Under the pieces are notes generated by a model that was not told the DNA's origin, made no database searches, and was given only the letters and a program-made list of their open reading frames with translations. Made by a program: the position numbers and the translations under genes. 64,000 nt of DNA from Actinophytocola sp044466355 (GTDB lineage: Bacteria > Actinomycetota > Actinomycetes > Mycobacteriales > Pseudonocardiaceae), in NCBI RefSeq assembly GCF_044466355.1, contig NZ_JBITMQ010000008.1, positions 62,001 to 126,000 on the forward strand, read 5' to 3'. This document shows, piece after piece, positions 25,451 to 33,359 of this stretch (positions within the stretch are counted from its first letter, which is position 1; the number at the start of each line of letters is the position of its first letter).

Positions 25451-25810
25451 ATGAACACCCTGGACGCCCTGGACGCCAAGTCGCTGCGTTCCGACATCCC
25501 GGCTTTCCGCCCGGGTGACACGCTGAAGGTCCACGTCCGCGTCATCGAGGGCTCGCGTGAGCGCGTCCAGGTGTTCAAGGGCGTCGTGATCCGTCGCCAG
25601 GGCGGTGGCATCCGCGAGACCTTCACCGTCCGCAAGATCTCCTTCGGCGTCGGCGTCGAGCGCACCTTCCCGGTGCACTCCCCGAACATCGCCAAGATCG
25701 AGGTCGACCGCCGCGGTGACGTCCGTCGCGCCAAGCTGTACTACCTCCGTGAGCTGCGCGGCAAGGCCGCCAAGATCAAGGAGAAGCGCGAGACGGCCCC
25801 CACGGCCTGA
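25451..25810 (+). CDS. rplS: 50S ribosomal protein L19
   Basis: L19 lies at the 30S-50S interface. The 119-aa protein starting MNTLDALDAKSLRSDIP has normal family length; an earlier in-frame GTG would add unusual residues. Core blocks are FRPGDTLKVHVRVIEG, VQVFKGVVIRRQGGGIRETF and KLYYLRELRGKAAKIKEKR. A leader of about 125 bp separates it from trmD, so it may have its own promoter. Confidence 0.98.
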   Translation: MNTLDALDAKSLRSDIPAFRPGDTLKVHVRVIEGSRERVQVFKGVVIRRQGGGIRETFTVRKISFGVGVERTFPVHSPNIAKIEVDRRGDVRRAKLYYLRELRGKAAKIKEKRETAPTA

Positions 25811-25833
25811 CCTGCATTTTCCGTACAGCCCGG

Positions 25834-25839
25834 TAGCCT
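25834..25839 (+). promoter_or_regulatory. Candidate -10 box of a leaderless lepB transcript
   Basis: TAGCCT stands 7 nt before the GTG of the first signal peptidase gene with no Shine-Dalgarno between, which suggests leaderless transcription and supports the start. Confidence 0.4.
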
Positions 25840-25846
25840 GGGTCGT

Positions 25847-26797
25847 GTGGCCAATCCCGTGCACGCTCCGACTCCCGAGGACGATCCGGAGCGCACCGAC
25901 CTGATCCCCAAGGCTCGCGACGCCGAAGCCACTCCGGCGTCGCGACCTGGGGGCGGCACGGCGGACCGGAAGATCGGCAAGCCGCACGGCAAGCACCGCA
26001 GGCCACCCAAGAAGCAGCCGCTCTGGCGTGAGTTGCTCACGCTGCTCGCGGTCGCCCTGGTGCTGACGTTCCTGATCCAGCAGTTCCTGGGCCGGGTGTA
26101 CTCCATCCCGTCCGGTTCGATGGAGCAGACCCTCCACGGCTGCCCGGGCTGCACCGGCGACCGCGTCCTGGTCGACAAGCTCGTCTACGACTTCTCCGAC
26201 CCGGAACCGGGCGACGTGATCGTCTTCGAAGGTCCGGCGACCTGGACGGAGAACGACGTCCACGCCCCGAAGTCGGAGAACGTCCTGGTCCGCGGCATCC
26301 AGTACGTCGGGTCACTCATCGGCCTGGCCCCGCCGGACGAACGCGACTTCGTCAAACGCGTCATCGCGGTGGGCGGCCAGACCGTCCAGTGCTGCGACGA
26401 GGAGTGGCACGTCCTGGTGGACGGCGAGCCGCTGGACGAGCCGTACGTCTACTGGCAGAACGGCGTCCCGGACGCCCGTCAACGGTTCGACCCGGTGACC
26501 GTCCCGGCGGGCACCCTCTGGGTCATGGGTGACAACCGCAGCGACTCGTGTGACTCCCGCTGCCAGGGCGGTGGCGGTCTCCGCGGCGTCGTCCCGATCG
26601 ACAAGGTGATCGGCAAGGCCCGCTACATCGTCCTGCCGCCGTCGCGCTGGCGGGGCGTCGGCGACCACAACCCGCAGACGTCCGAGGTCGTGGCTCTGGG
26701 CGCCCCGGCCTGGCAGCAGGGTGCCCCGCTGGGCCTGGGGCTGCTGGCCGCGTGGCCGACGCTGTGGCTGACCCGCAAGATCCGCCGCCGCACGTAG
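25847..26797 (+). CDS. lepB: Signal peptidase I (first copy)
   Basis: Cleaves signal peptides of exported proteins on the outer membrane face; 316 aa. A polar N-terminus of some 60 aa precedes a single membrane anchor (LLTLLAVALVLTFLIQQFL). The catalytic Ser is Ser91 in SIPSGSMEQTL and the general-base Lys is Lys170 in FVKRVIAVGG; the later MGDNRSDSCDSR is box E. A second hydrophobic stretch near the C-terminus may be another membrane segment. Extra cysteines (HGCPGCTGD, VQCCDE, CDSRC) suggest disulfides and are shared in part with the next copy, so the two arose by duplication. Confidence 0.95.
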   Translation: MANPVHAPTPEDDPERTDLIPKARDAEATPASRPGGGTADRKIGKPHGKHRRPPKKQPLWRELLTLLAVALVLTFLIQQFLGRVYSIPSGSMEQTLHGCPGCTGDRVLVDKLVYDFSDPEPGDVIVFEGPATWTENDVHAPKSENVLVRGIQYVGSLIGLAPPDERDFVKRVIAVGGQTVQCCDEEWHVLVDGEPLDEPYVYWQNGVPDARQRFDPVTVPAGTLWVMGDNRSDSCDSRCQGGGGLRGVVPIDKVIGKARYIVLPPSRWRGVGDHNPQTSEVVALGAPAWQQGAPLGLGLLAAWPTLWLTRKIRRRT

Positions 26798-26876
26798 CGG
26801 TGAGCCCGGCTCGTCGCTCCGTCGCTGGTAGGCAACACCCCTGCATGCGCTCCACGGCGCCCGACATCCACACCGG

Positions 26877-26882
26877 TACCCT
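26877..26882 (+). promoter_or_regulatory. Candidate -10 box of a leaderless transcript for second lepB
   Basis: TACCCT is followed by 6 nt (GCTCTA) and the GTG start. There is no ribosome binding site in between. Confidence 0.4.
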
Positions 26883-26888
26883 GCTCTA

Positions 26889-27800
26889 GTGGTCGACGTC
26901 GCACGCTCCGGAGACAGCAGGGACAACGAGGATGAGGGGGACGGCCCGGCTGATCAGGACAAACCCGGCGATCCCACCACCTCGGGGCGAAAAGCCAAGG
27001 GCAAGAAGAAGCAGCGCTCGTTCTGGAAGGAACTCCCGATCCTGATCGGGGTCGCACTGCTGCTCACCCTGTTCATCCAGACCTTCCTCGCGCGGGTGTT
27101 CGTGATCCCCTCCCAGTCGATGGAGGAAACGCTGCACGGCTGCCCCGGGTGCTACGGCGACCGGGTGCTCGTCGACAAGCTGGTCTACCGCTTCGGTGAC
27201 CCCGAGCCGGGCGAGGTCGTGGTCTTCGAGCGGCCGAGCACGTGGAACGAGTCCGAGTTCACCGCCGACCGGTCCAGCAACGGCTTCGTGTCGTGGCTGC
27301 AGGACGTCGGCGCCGCGTTCGGTCTCGCGTCCCCCAACGAGGACGACGTGGTGAAGCGGATCATCGCGGTCGGTGGGCAGACCGTCGAGTGCTGTGACGA
27401 GCAGAACCGGGTCGTGGTCGACGGCAAGCCGCTCGACGAGCCGTACATCTACTGGGGTCCAGGCGACAACACGCAGGAGCCGTTCCCGCCGATCACGGTG
27501 CCCGAGGGCATGCTGTGGGTGCTCGGCGACAACCGCAACGGCTCGAGTGACTCGCGCTACCAGGGCGGTGGTGGCGAGAACGGTCTCGTGCCGGTGGACA
27601 ATGTCATCGGCAAGGCGCGCTACATCGTGCTGCCGCCGTCGCGCTGGCGCGGCGTGGGCGACCACAACCCGCAGAGCGCGGTGACGAACGCGGCGATGCC
27701 GTTCGTGCCGCTCGGCCTGGGTTTCGCGGCCGCGTTCCCGACCGTGTGGCTCGGCAAGCGGGTCCGCAGGGCGATCAGATCTACTGGAGTGCGCAAGTGA
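26889..27800 (+). CDS. lepB: Signal peptidase I (second copy)
   Basis: A 303-aa paralogue of the preceding gene. After a charged N-terminus it has a membrane anchor (LLLTLFIQTFLARVFVI), catalytic Ser77 in IPSQSMEETLHG and catalytic Lys156 in VVKRIIAVGGQ, then LGDNRNGSSDSRYQGGGG. The HGCPGCYGDRVLVDK and VECCDE cysteines match those of the first copy, while the CDSRC pair is missing. Both copies end in GVGDHNPQ before a second hydrophobic segment. Duplicated signal peptidases here may divide substrates or growth phases. Its stop overlaps the rnhB start by four bases. Confidence 0.95.
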   Translation: MVDVARSGDSRDNEDEGDGPADQDKPGDPTTSGRKAKGKKKQRSFWKELPILIGVALLLTLFIQTFLARVFVIPSQSMEETLHGCPGCYGDRVLVDKLVYRFGDPEPGEVVVFERPSTWNESEFTADRSSNGFVSWLQDVGAAFGLASPNEDDVVKRIIAVGGQTVECCDEQNRVVVDGKPLDEPYIYWGPGDNTQEPFPPITVPEGMLWVLGDNRNGSSDSRYQGGGGENGLVPVDNVIGKARYIVLPPSRWRGVGDHNPQSAVTNAAMPFVPLGLGFAAAFPTVWLGKRVRRAIRSTGVRK

Positions 27801-28612
27801 GAGTGGCTCGACGGGTGCGTCCGGGGTGGTTGGAACCCGGCCCGCCGCGTCCGGTGCTGCGCCGCGAGTCGGGCAACTGGGCGCTGCAGTCGGCGCTCGA
27901 CCGGCGTGGGCTCGGCCCGGTCGCCGGGGTCGACGAGGCGGGCAGGGGCGCGTGTGCCGGTCCGCTGGTCGTGGCCTCGTGTGTCCTCCGACCGGGTGAT
28001 TCTGCGCGACTCGAAGGGCTGACCGACTCGAAGCTCATGACGGCCGCGGCCCGCGAGAAGATGTACGACTTGGTCGTCCGGCGGGCCCTCGACTACGCGA
28101 TCGTGGTCATCCCGGTCGAGGAGGTCGACGTCAAGGGCGTGCACGTCTGCAACATCGAAGGCATGCGCAGAGCGATCGCACGGCTGCGGACCCACCCGGG
28201 ATACGTGCTGGTGGACGGCTTCCGCGTGCCCGGCCTGACCGCGCCGTCGATGCCGGTCATCAAGGGTGACCAGGCGGTGGCGTGCGTGGCGGCGGCCTCG
28301 GTCCTAGCCAAGGTCACCAGGGACCGGATGATGGCCGACCTGCACGAGGAGTTCCCGCAGTACGGCTTCGACGAGCACAAGGGCTACTGCACCGGCTCTC
28401 ACAGTGCCGCACTGACGGTCCACGGGCCGAGCAGTGCGCACCGGTGGTCGTTCGTGAACGTGGCGTCGGCGGGCATGGCGCACGGCTTGCGAGCGCCACA
28501 CCCGGTGGCCTTGAGTGTGGCCGCGGCCGCCGTGGTCCAGAATGGTCGGGTCGGGAGTCTGCCGGGCCAGGCGCCGACGCCCGTCGACCAGGAGGAGCGC
28601 GAAACCGCATGA
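27797..28612 (+). CDS. rnhB: Ribonuclease HII
   Basis: Removes ribonucleotides from DNA-RNA hybrids. The 271-aa protein is called from the GTG that overlaps the lepB stop (GTGA). Catalytic residues are in GVDEAGRGACAGPLVVA (Asp, Glu) and later DGFRVPGL; HKGYCTGSHSAALTVHGPS is the characteristic C-terminal block. A tail of about 45 aa after the catalytic core ends at DUF2469, whose start overlaps by four bases. Confidence 0.95.
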   Translation: MRVARRVRPGWLEPGPPRPVLRRESGNWALQSALDRRGLGPVAGVDEAGRGACAGPLVVASCVLRPGDSARLEGLTDSKLMTAAAREKMYDLVVRRALDYAIVVIPVEEVDVKGVHVCNIEGMRRAIARLRTHPGYVLVDGFRVPGLTAPSMPVIKGDQAVACVAAASVLAKVTRDRMMADLHEEFPQYGFDEHKGYCTGSHSAALTVHGPSSAHRWSFVNVASAGMAHGLRAPHPVALSVAAAAVVQNGRVGSLPGQAPTPVDQEERETA

Positions 28613-28932
28613 GTGCGGAAGACCTCGAGAAGTACGAGACCGAGATGGAGCTGCAGCTCTACCGGGAGTACCGCGACATCGTCGCGCAGTTCTCGTACGT
28701 GGTGGAGACCGAGCGACGGTTCTACCTGGCCAACGGCGTCGACGTGCAGGTGCGGGACTCCGACGGCGAGGTGTACTTCGAAGTCCGGATGTCCGACGCC
28801 TGGGTCTGGGACATGTACCGGCCCACCCGTTTCGTGAAGAATGTCCGGGTCATCACGTTCAAGGACGTCAACGTCGAGGAACTGGACAAGCCGGAGCTGC
28901 GCCTGCCAGAAGAGGGCCCGTTCGGCTCATAG
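28609..28932 (+). CDS. DUF2469 family protein
   Basis: A 107-aa acidic protein found almost only in actinobacteria and nearly always after rnhB. The sequence starts MSAEDLEKYETEMELQLYRE and contains YVVETERRFYLANGVDVQVR and DAWVWDMYRPTRFVKNVRVI. No domain of known function can be seen. The ATG overlaps the rnhB stop (ATGA), so the two are translationally coupled; a link to ribonucleotide repair is only a guess from context. Confidence 0.92.
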   Translation: MSAEDLEKYETEMELQLYREYRDIVAQFSYVVETERRFYLANGVDVQVRDSDGEVYFEVRMSDAWVWDMYRPTRFVKNVRVITFKDVNVEELDKPELRLPEEGPFGS

Positions 28933-28979
28933 CACGCCCCACCGACAGAACCGGTCGCCGCGACCTGCGAACAGCCGAG

Positions 28980-29007
28980 TTGTCCACAGCCCGAGCAGTT
29001 GTCCACA
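28980..29007 (+). promoter_or_regulatory. Pair of perfect DnaA boxes
   Basis: TTGTCCACA occurs at 28980-28988 and 28999-29007, start-to-start distance 19 bp, in the gap between DUF2469 and yraN. This is the high-affinity actinobacterial DnaA box. A second pair in inverse orientation with the same spacing is at 35328-35355. Confidence 0.6.
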
Positions 29008-29053
29008 GTTGATCATCGGCTCGTGGCCGTGACCGTGCCCGCGGGGCAAGGTC

Positions 29054-29440
29054 ATGGGCATGGCGATTGAGACGACGAACCCGAGACCGGCACATCTGCG
29101 CACGGGCGACCGCGGTGAGACACTCGCGGCCCGCTACCTGGAAGAACAGGGCCTGACGGTCCTGTCCAGGAACTGGCGCTGCCCGGAGGGCGAGCTGGAC
29201 CTGGTCCTGACCGACGGCACGACACTCGTGGTCTGCGAGGTCAAGACCAGGACCACCGACAACTACGGCCCACCGGCGGAAGCGGTGGACGACGCCAAGG
29301 CGGCCCGAATACGCAGGCTGACCCGGCGTTGGCGCGCCGACCACGGCGTGCCCCACGTCCCGACGCGCCACGACATCGTGTCGATCCTCTGGCCGCCGGG
29401 TGAGGACCCGAAGGTCAGCCACCTGAGGGGCGTTCTGTGA
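29054..29440 (+). CDS. YraN family protein (UPF0102), nuclease-fold
   Basis: A 128-aa Holliday-junction-resolvase-like fold protein. The motif GDRGETLAARYLEEQGLTVLSRNWRCPEGELDLVLTDG is split here by its parts: GETLAARYLEEQG, NWRCPEGELDLVL and VVCEVKTRTTD, which supply the putative E, D and ExK residues of the PD-(D/E)xK superfamily. The biological role is not settled. ATG 29054 or 29060 could be the start. It overlaps yifB by four bases, which places it with DNA-uptake genes. Confidence 0.9.
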   Translation: MGMAIETTNPRPAHLRTGDRGETLAARYLEEQGLTVLSRNWRCPEGELDLVLTDGTTLVVCEVKTRTTDNYGPPAEAVDDAKAARIRRLTRRWRADHGVPHVPTRHDIVSILWPPGEDPKVSHLRGVL

Positions 29441-30945
29441 TGCCCCTGGCACGAGCCTGGTCCGTGGCCCTGTTCGGCGTGGACGGCGTCCTCGTCGAGA
29501 TCGAGGCCGACATCGGCGGTGGCCGCCCGAGAACCCAGATCGTCGGCCTCCCGGACGCGTCCCTGAACGAGGCCAAGGAACGCGTCCGGGCGGCCGTCCG
29601 CAACAGCCAACGCAAGTGGCCCGACGAACTGGTCACACTCGCCCTGTCCCCGGCAGCCCTGCCGAAGGGCGGCTCCGGCTACGACGTGGCGCTGGCCTGC
29701 GCTGTCCTGGTGGCAGCGGACCAAGAGCCGCCGGAGCGGCTCGACCGGACCGTGCTCCTCGGCGAACTGGCCCTGGACGGGCGGATCAGGCCGGCCCGAG
29801 GCGTGCTGCCCGCGTTGATCGCCGCTCGGCGAGCCGGCATCAGGCGAGCGATCGTGCCTGCCCAGACGTTGGCGGAAGCCGCGCTGGTCACCGAGTTGGA
29901 GGTGCTCGGAGCCGAGCACCTGACCGAGGTCCTGGACTGGCTCCGCGGGGAACCCGACACGCTCAGGAAGGCGCACCCACACCCGCCCGCGCAGGCGGAG
30001 CAGGCACCGGACCTGGTGGACGTGCTCGGCCAACCCGAAGCGCGGTCGGCGCTGGAGGTCGCGGCGGCGGGCGGCCACCACCTGCTGCTGATCGGTCCAC
30101 CGGGCACCGGGAAGACGATGCTCGCGCGCCGGCTCCCCGGGCTGCTGCCCGCGCTGACGCACGAACAGGCGCTGGAAGTCACCACGGTCCATTCGATCGC
30201 CGGGCTGCTGTCCCCGAAGTCGCCCCTGGTCGTCACACCGCCGTTCATCGCTCCGCACCATTCGTGCACGGTGCCCGCACTCGTCGGTGGCGGCACCGGG
30301 CTGGCGAAACCGGGTGCGATCAGTGCGGCGCACCGTGGCGTGCTCCTGCTCGACGAGGCGTGCGAGTTCGCCCCGAATCGACTGGAGTCCCTGCGCACGG
30401 CGATGGAGGAGGGCGAGATCCGCCTCGCCCGGCGTGACGGCGTGGCCCGCTATCCGGCGCGGTTCCAGCTCGTGCTGGCCACGAACCCGTGCCCATGCGC
30501 TCCCGCACGCGACTTCGACTGCGTCTGCGCTCCGAACACCAAACGCAGGTACCTGTCCCGGCTTTCCGGCCCGCTGTTGGACCGGGTCGACCTCCGTGTC
30601 CAGATGCGTCCGATCACCGCGCTGTCCAGGGCCGACCCGACGCTGCCGGAGTCGACCGCCGTCGTGCGTGCTCGCGTCCTGGAGGCGCGGGCCCGCGCGG
30701 CGGAACGCTGGCAGAAGTACGGCTGGCTCACGAACGCCGAGGTACCCGGCCCGACCCTGCGGCGCGAGTTCGGCTTGCCCAGAGCGGTCAACGCCCTCCT
30801 GGACCAGAGCCTCAACTCCGGCGCGGTGACCGCCCGGGGTGCGGACCGCTGTCTCCGCGTGGCGTGGACCCTCGCCGACCTCGCCGGAGCCGGCCAACCC
30901 GGCGCCGAACACGTCGCGAAAGCCCTGGACCTGCGCGAACGTTGA
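29437..30945 (+). CDS. YifB family Mg-chelatase-like AAA+ ATPase (ComM type)
   Basis: A 502-aa AAA+ protein. The N-terminal ChlI-like domain includes VEIEADIGGGRPRTQIVGLP and ERVRAAVRNSQRKWP. Walker A is GPPGTGKTMLARRLPG at about residue 221, with Walker B LLLDEACEF and the cysteine cluster CPCAPARDFDCVC near 350; a C-terminal Mg-chelatase helical domain follows. ComM homologues drive branch migration during transformation. Order yraN-yifB-dprA is conserved in actinobacteria. GTG 29437 or the following ATG could be used. Confidence 0.93.
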   Translation: MMPLARAWSVALFGVDGVLVEIEADIGGGRPRTQIVGLPDASLNEAKERVRAAVRNSQRKWPDELVTLALSPAALPKGGSGYDVALACAVLVAADQEPPERLDRTVLLGELALDGRIRPARGVLPALIAARRAGIRRAIVPAQTLAEAALVTELEVLGAEHLTEVLDWLRGEPDTLRKAHPHPPAQAEQAPDLVDVLGQPEARSALEVAAAGGHHLLLIGPPGTGKTMLARRLPGLLPALTHEQALEVTTVHSIAGLLSPKSPLVVTPPFIAPHHSCTVPALVGGGTGLAKPGAISAAHRGVLLLDEACEFAPNRLESLRTAMEEGEIRLARRDGVARYPARFQLVLATNPCPCAPARDFDCVCAPNTKRRYLSRLSGPLLDRVDLRVQMRPITALSRADPTLPESTAVVRARVLEARARAAERWQKYGWLTNAEVPGPTLRREFGLPRAVNALLDQSLNSGAVTARGADRCLRVAWTLADLAGAGQPGAEHVAKALDLRER

Positions 30946-30996
30946 GCCGCCTGACCAGAACGACACCTCCGCACAACGACCGGAAAGGAACCGTCC

Positions 30997-31155
30997 ATGC
31001 GAATCCCCGCCAGCAACCAGTCCCCGCGGCTCGACACCACGCCCAGCTTCTGCCCGCGTCTGTGTCGACGCTCCACGCACCCGTGGCTACCACCGCCAGG
31101 TCCCGTGACCTGCTGTGCCGCCTCCGCCGCACCGGGCAGCAGGAGAGCGGCATGA
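30997..31155 (+). CDS. Possible small cysteine-containing ORF coupled to dprA
   Basis: A 52-codon frame (MRIPASNQSPRL...) that ends in TGA overlapping the dprA ATG (ATGA). A good ribosome binding site, GGAAAGGA, lies eight bases before its ATG. It encodes four cysteines, two of them adjacent near the C-terminus (TCCAAS). Codon bias is weaker than in neighbouring genes and I know no homologue, so it may be a regulatory upstream ORF or chance. Confidence 0.35.
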   Translation: MRIPASNQSPRLDTTPSFCPRLCRRSTHPWLPPPGPVTCCAASAAPGSRRAA

Positions 31156-32309
31156 CCGCCTCGGTGGGCGAGGAGGTCATGCTCGCCCGGGCCTACCTCA
31201 CGCGTGTCGCCGAGCCGCCGGCGTTGGCCTTGCACGCCTTCGTCGACGTCGTCGGGCCGGTCGAGGCAGCCGACCGTGTGCGCCGGGGCGAGGTGCCCGA
31301 AGCCGTCCTGCACGAGACCGAGGCCCGGCGGGAGTTCGATCTCGCCGGGGCGGATCTCGCCGCCGCGGAGAAGATGGGCGGGCGCCTCGTCGTGCCCGAG
31401 GATCCCGACTGGCCCGCGTGGCAGCTCCTGTGCCTCGCCCCACCCACCGACCGCGGGCTGCGCGGGTCCGGGCAGCCGCTCGGGTTGTGGGTCCGTGGCA
31501 CCGCGGAGGTCGCGAACCTGTTCGACCGTGCGGTGTCGGTCGTCGGTGCGCGGACCGCCACTCCCTATGGCGAGTACGTCGCGACCGAGCTGGGGCACCA
31601 GCTCATCCAGGCGGGCATGACGGTGGTGTCCGGCGCGGCCTACGGGATCGACGCCGCCGCGCACCGCGGCGCGATCGTCGGCGGCGGGCCGACCGTGGCG
31701 GTGCTCGCCTGCGGGATCGACATCGCCTACCCGGCCCCGCACGGCAGCCTCATCGACAGGATCGCCGCGGCCGGGCTCATCGTGAGTGAGTACGCGCCGG
31801 GCGTCACGCCCGCCCGGCACCGCTTCCTGGTGCGGAACCGGCTCATCGCGGCCCTGTCGTCCGCGACGGTGGTCGTCGAGGCCGGAGACCGCAGCGGCGC
31901 CCGCAACACGGCGACGACGGCGGCGGCCCTCGGCAAGGTCGTGATGGCGGTGCCCGGACCGATCACCTCCAAGATGTCCGTCGGCTGCCACGACCTGCTG
32001 CGGACCGGCGGGGCCGTGGTCGCCGGATCGATCGCGGAGATCATCGAGGCGGCGGGCCCCGTCGGCGCGAACCTCGACCCCGCACCGGAGAGACCCAAGC
32101 GGGACACCGACGGGCTCGGTGACCAGGCCCTGCGAGTCCACGACGCGCTCAACCTGGGGAAACACAAGTACCCCGAGCAGGTCGCGGTCGACTCCGGGAT
32201 CCCGCTCGACCGGGTGCGCACGCTGCTGATCGAACTCGAGATCACCGGTCACGCCGAACGCGGCGACGAGGGCTGGCGGAAACTGAAGGGAGGTGCCCGG
32301 CACGTGTGA
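31152..32309 (+). CDS. dprA: DNA-processing protein DprA
   Basis: Loads RecA on single-stranded DNA taken up in transformation. Called from ATG 31152 (385 aa); the frame is open upstream, but those residues are not protein-like. The Rossmann fold begins VSVVGARTATPYG, followed by VVSGAAYGIDAAAHRGAIVG and the typical PARHRFLVRNRLIAALSSA and EAGDRSGARNTA blocks. The C-terminus ALRVHDALNLGKHKYPEQVA is the winged-helix DprA domain. It follows yifB with a small coupled ORF in between. Confidence 0.94.
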   Translation: MTASVGEEVMLARAYLTRVAEPPALALHAFVDVVGPVEAADRVRRGEVPEAVLHETEARREFDLAGADLAAAEKMGGRLVVPEDPDWPAWQLLCLAPPTDRGLRGSGQPLGLWVRGTAEVANLFDRAVSVVGARTATPYGEYVATELGHQLIQAGMTVVSGAAYGIDAAAHRGAIVGGGPTVAVLACGIDIAYPAPHGSLIDRIAAAGLIVSEYAPGVTPARHRFLVRNRLIAALSSATVVVEAGDRSGARNTATTAAALGKVVMAVPGPITSKMSVGCHDLLRTGGAVVAGSIAEIIEAAGPVGANLDPAPERPKRDTDGLGDQALRVHDALNLGKHKYPEQVAVDSGIPLDRVRTLLIELEITGHAERGDEGWRKLKGGARHV

Positions 32310-32360
32310 CGTGCGTGGCGGTACTTGACCGCACCGACGCGATGCCCCAGCGTGAAATGG

Positions 32361-33359
32361 GTGTCCGAGTCACGCGCGCGGGTCGACCTGCACCGAATCA
32401 GGGAGGAACTCCCCCCGGACGTCGGTGAGGTGGTCGCCGACTACGAACGGCACCTCGGGCTGGAACGCGGCCTGTCCGCGCACACGGTCCGCGCCTACGT
32501 GGCGGACGTGGTGTCGCTGCTCGGGTTCCTGCACGGGCTGCCGACGGTCGGCGGCCACCGGAGCATCGACCGGAGCCAGGGGAGGGGCCTCGCGGCCCTG
32601 GACCTGACCGCACTGCGGGCGTGGCTGGCCGCGCAGCGGACGGCCGGGGTGAGCCGCACGACGATGGCGCGGCGATCGGCGAGCGCGCGGACGTTCACCG
32701 CGTGGGCGCACCAGCGGGGGCGGCTGGCCGACGACCCCGGCGCACGGCTCGCGTCGCCGCGGCCGCACCGCACGCTGCCGTCGGTGCTGCGGCAGGACCA
32801 GGCGGGCGAGATCATGGAGGCGTCGAGGAAGGGCGCCGCCGAACGGGACGCGGTCGCTCTCCGTGACCACGCTCTGTTGGAGTTGCTGTACGCGACGGGT
32901 ATCCGCGTGTCCGAGCTGTGCGGTCTGGACGTCGCCGACGTCGACCTCGAAAAGCGCCTGGTCGTGGTGTTCGGGAAAGGAGGCAGGGAGCGCACCGTGC
33001 CGTTCGGCGAGCCCGCCGCGCGTGCGGTTGCCGACTGGCTGCGGCACGGCAGGCCTGCTCTCGCGAGGCCGACGTCACCGTCCGCGTTGTTACTGGGCGC
33101 ACGCGGCGGCCGGTTCCAACCGGCCAGCGTTCGACGTATCGTGCACGAGGCGTTGCACGCAATTCCGGGTGTTCCCGTCATGGGACCGCATGGTCTGCGT
33201 CACTCTGCTGCGACACATTTGCTCGAAGGTGGTGCTGATCTTCGTAGCGTCCAGGAGCTACTCGGTCACGCTACGCTCGCGACTACGCAGCTTTACACCC
33301 ACGTGACCGTCGAACGGCTGAAGGCAATCCATGACCGAACCCACCCCCGTTCCCGATGA
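32361..33359 (+). CDS. xerC: Tyrosine recombinase XerC
   Basis: Site-specific recombinase acting at dif to resolve chromosome dimers; about 332 aa. The N-terminal SAM-like core-binding domain starts near VADYERHLGLERGLSAHTVR. Catalytic residues are Arg in ATGIRVSELCGLDVADVDL, Lys in FGKGGRERTVPFGE, His and Arg in HGLRHSAATHLLEGGADLRS, His in LLGHATLATTQLYTHV, whose Tyr is the nucleophile. There is no ATG near the N-terminus; GTG 32352 and 32361 are both possible. The 3' end overlaps the sigma factor start by 29 bp. Confidence 0.92.
   Translation: MSESRARVDLHRIREELPPDVGEVVADYERHLGLERGLSAHTVRAYVADVVSLLGFLHGLPTVGGHRSIDRSQGRGLAALDLTALRAWLAAQRTAGVSRTTMARRSASARTFTAWAHQRGRLADDPGARLASPRPHRTLPSVLRQDQAGEIMEASRKGAAERDAVALRDHALLELLYATGIRVSELCGLDVADVDLEKRLVVVFGKGGRERTVPFGEPAARAVADWLRHGRPALARPTSPSALLLGARGGRFQPASVRRIVHEALHAIPGVPVMGPHGLRHSAATHLLEGGADLRSVQELLGHATLATTQLYTHVTVERLKAIHDRTHPRSR

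Noticed and set aside
30489..31151. Extended N-terminus of DprA overlapping yifB
   Set aside because: The upstream part is a shadow of yifB and low-similarity residues; ATG 31152 begins the normal family sequence.
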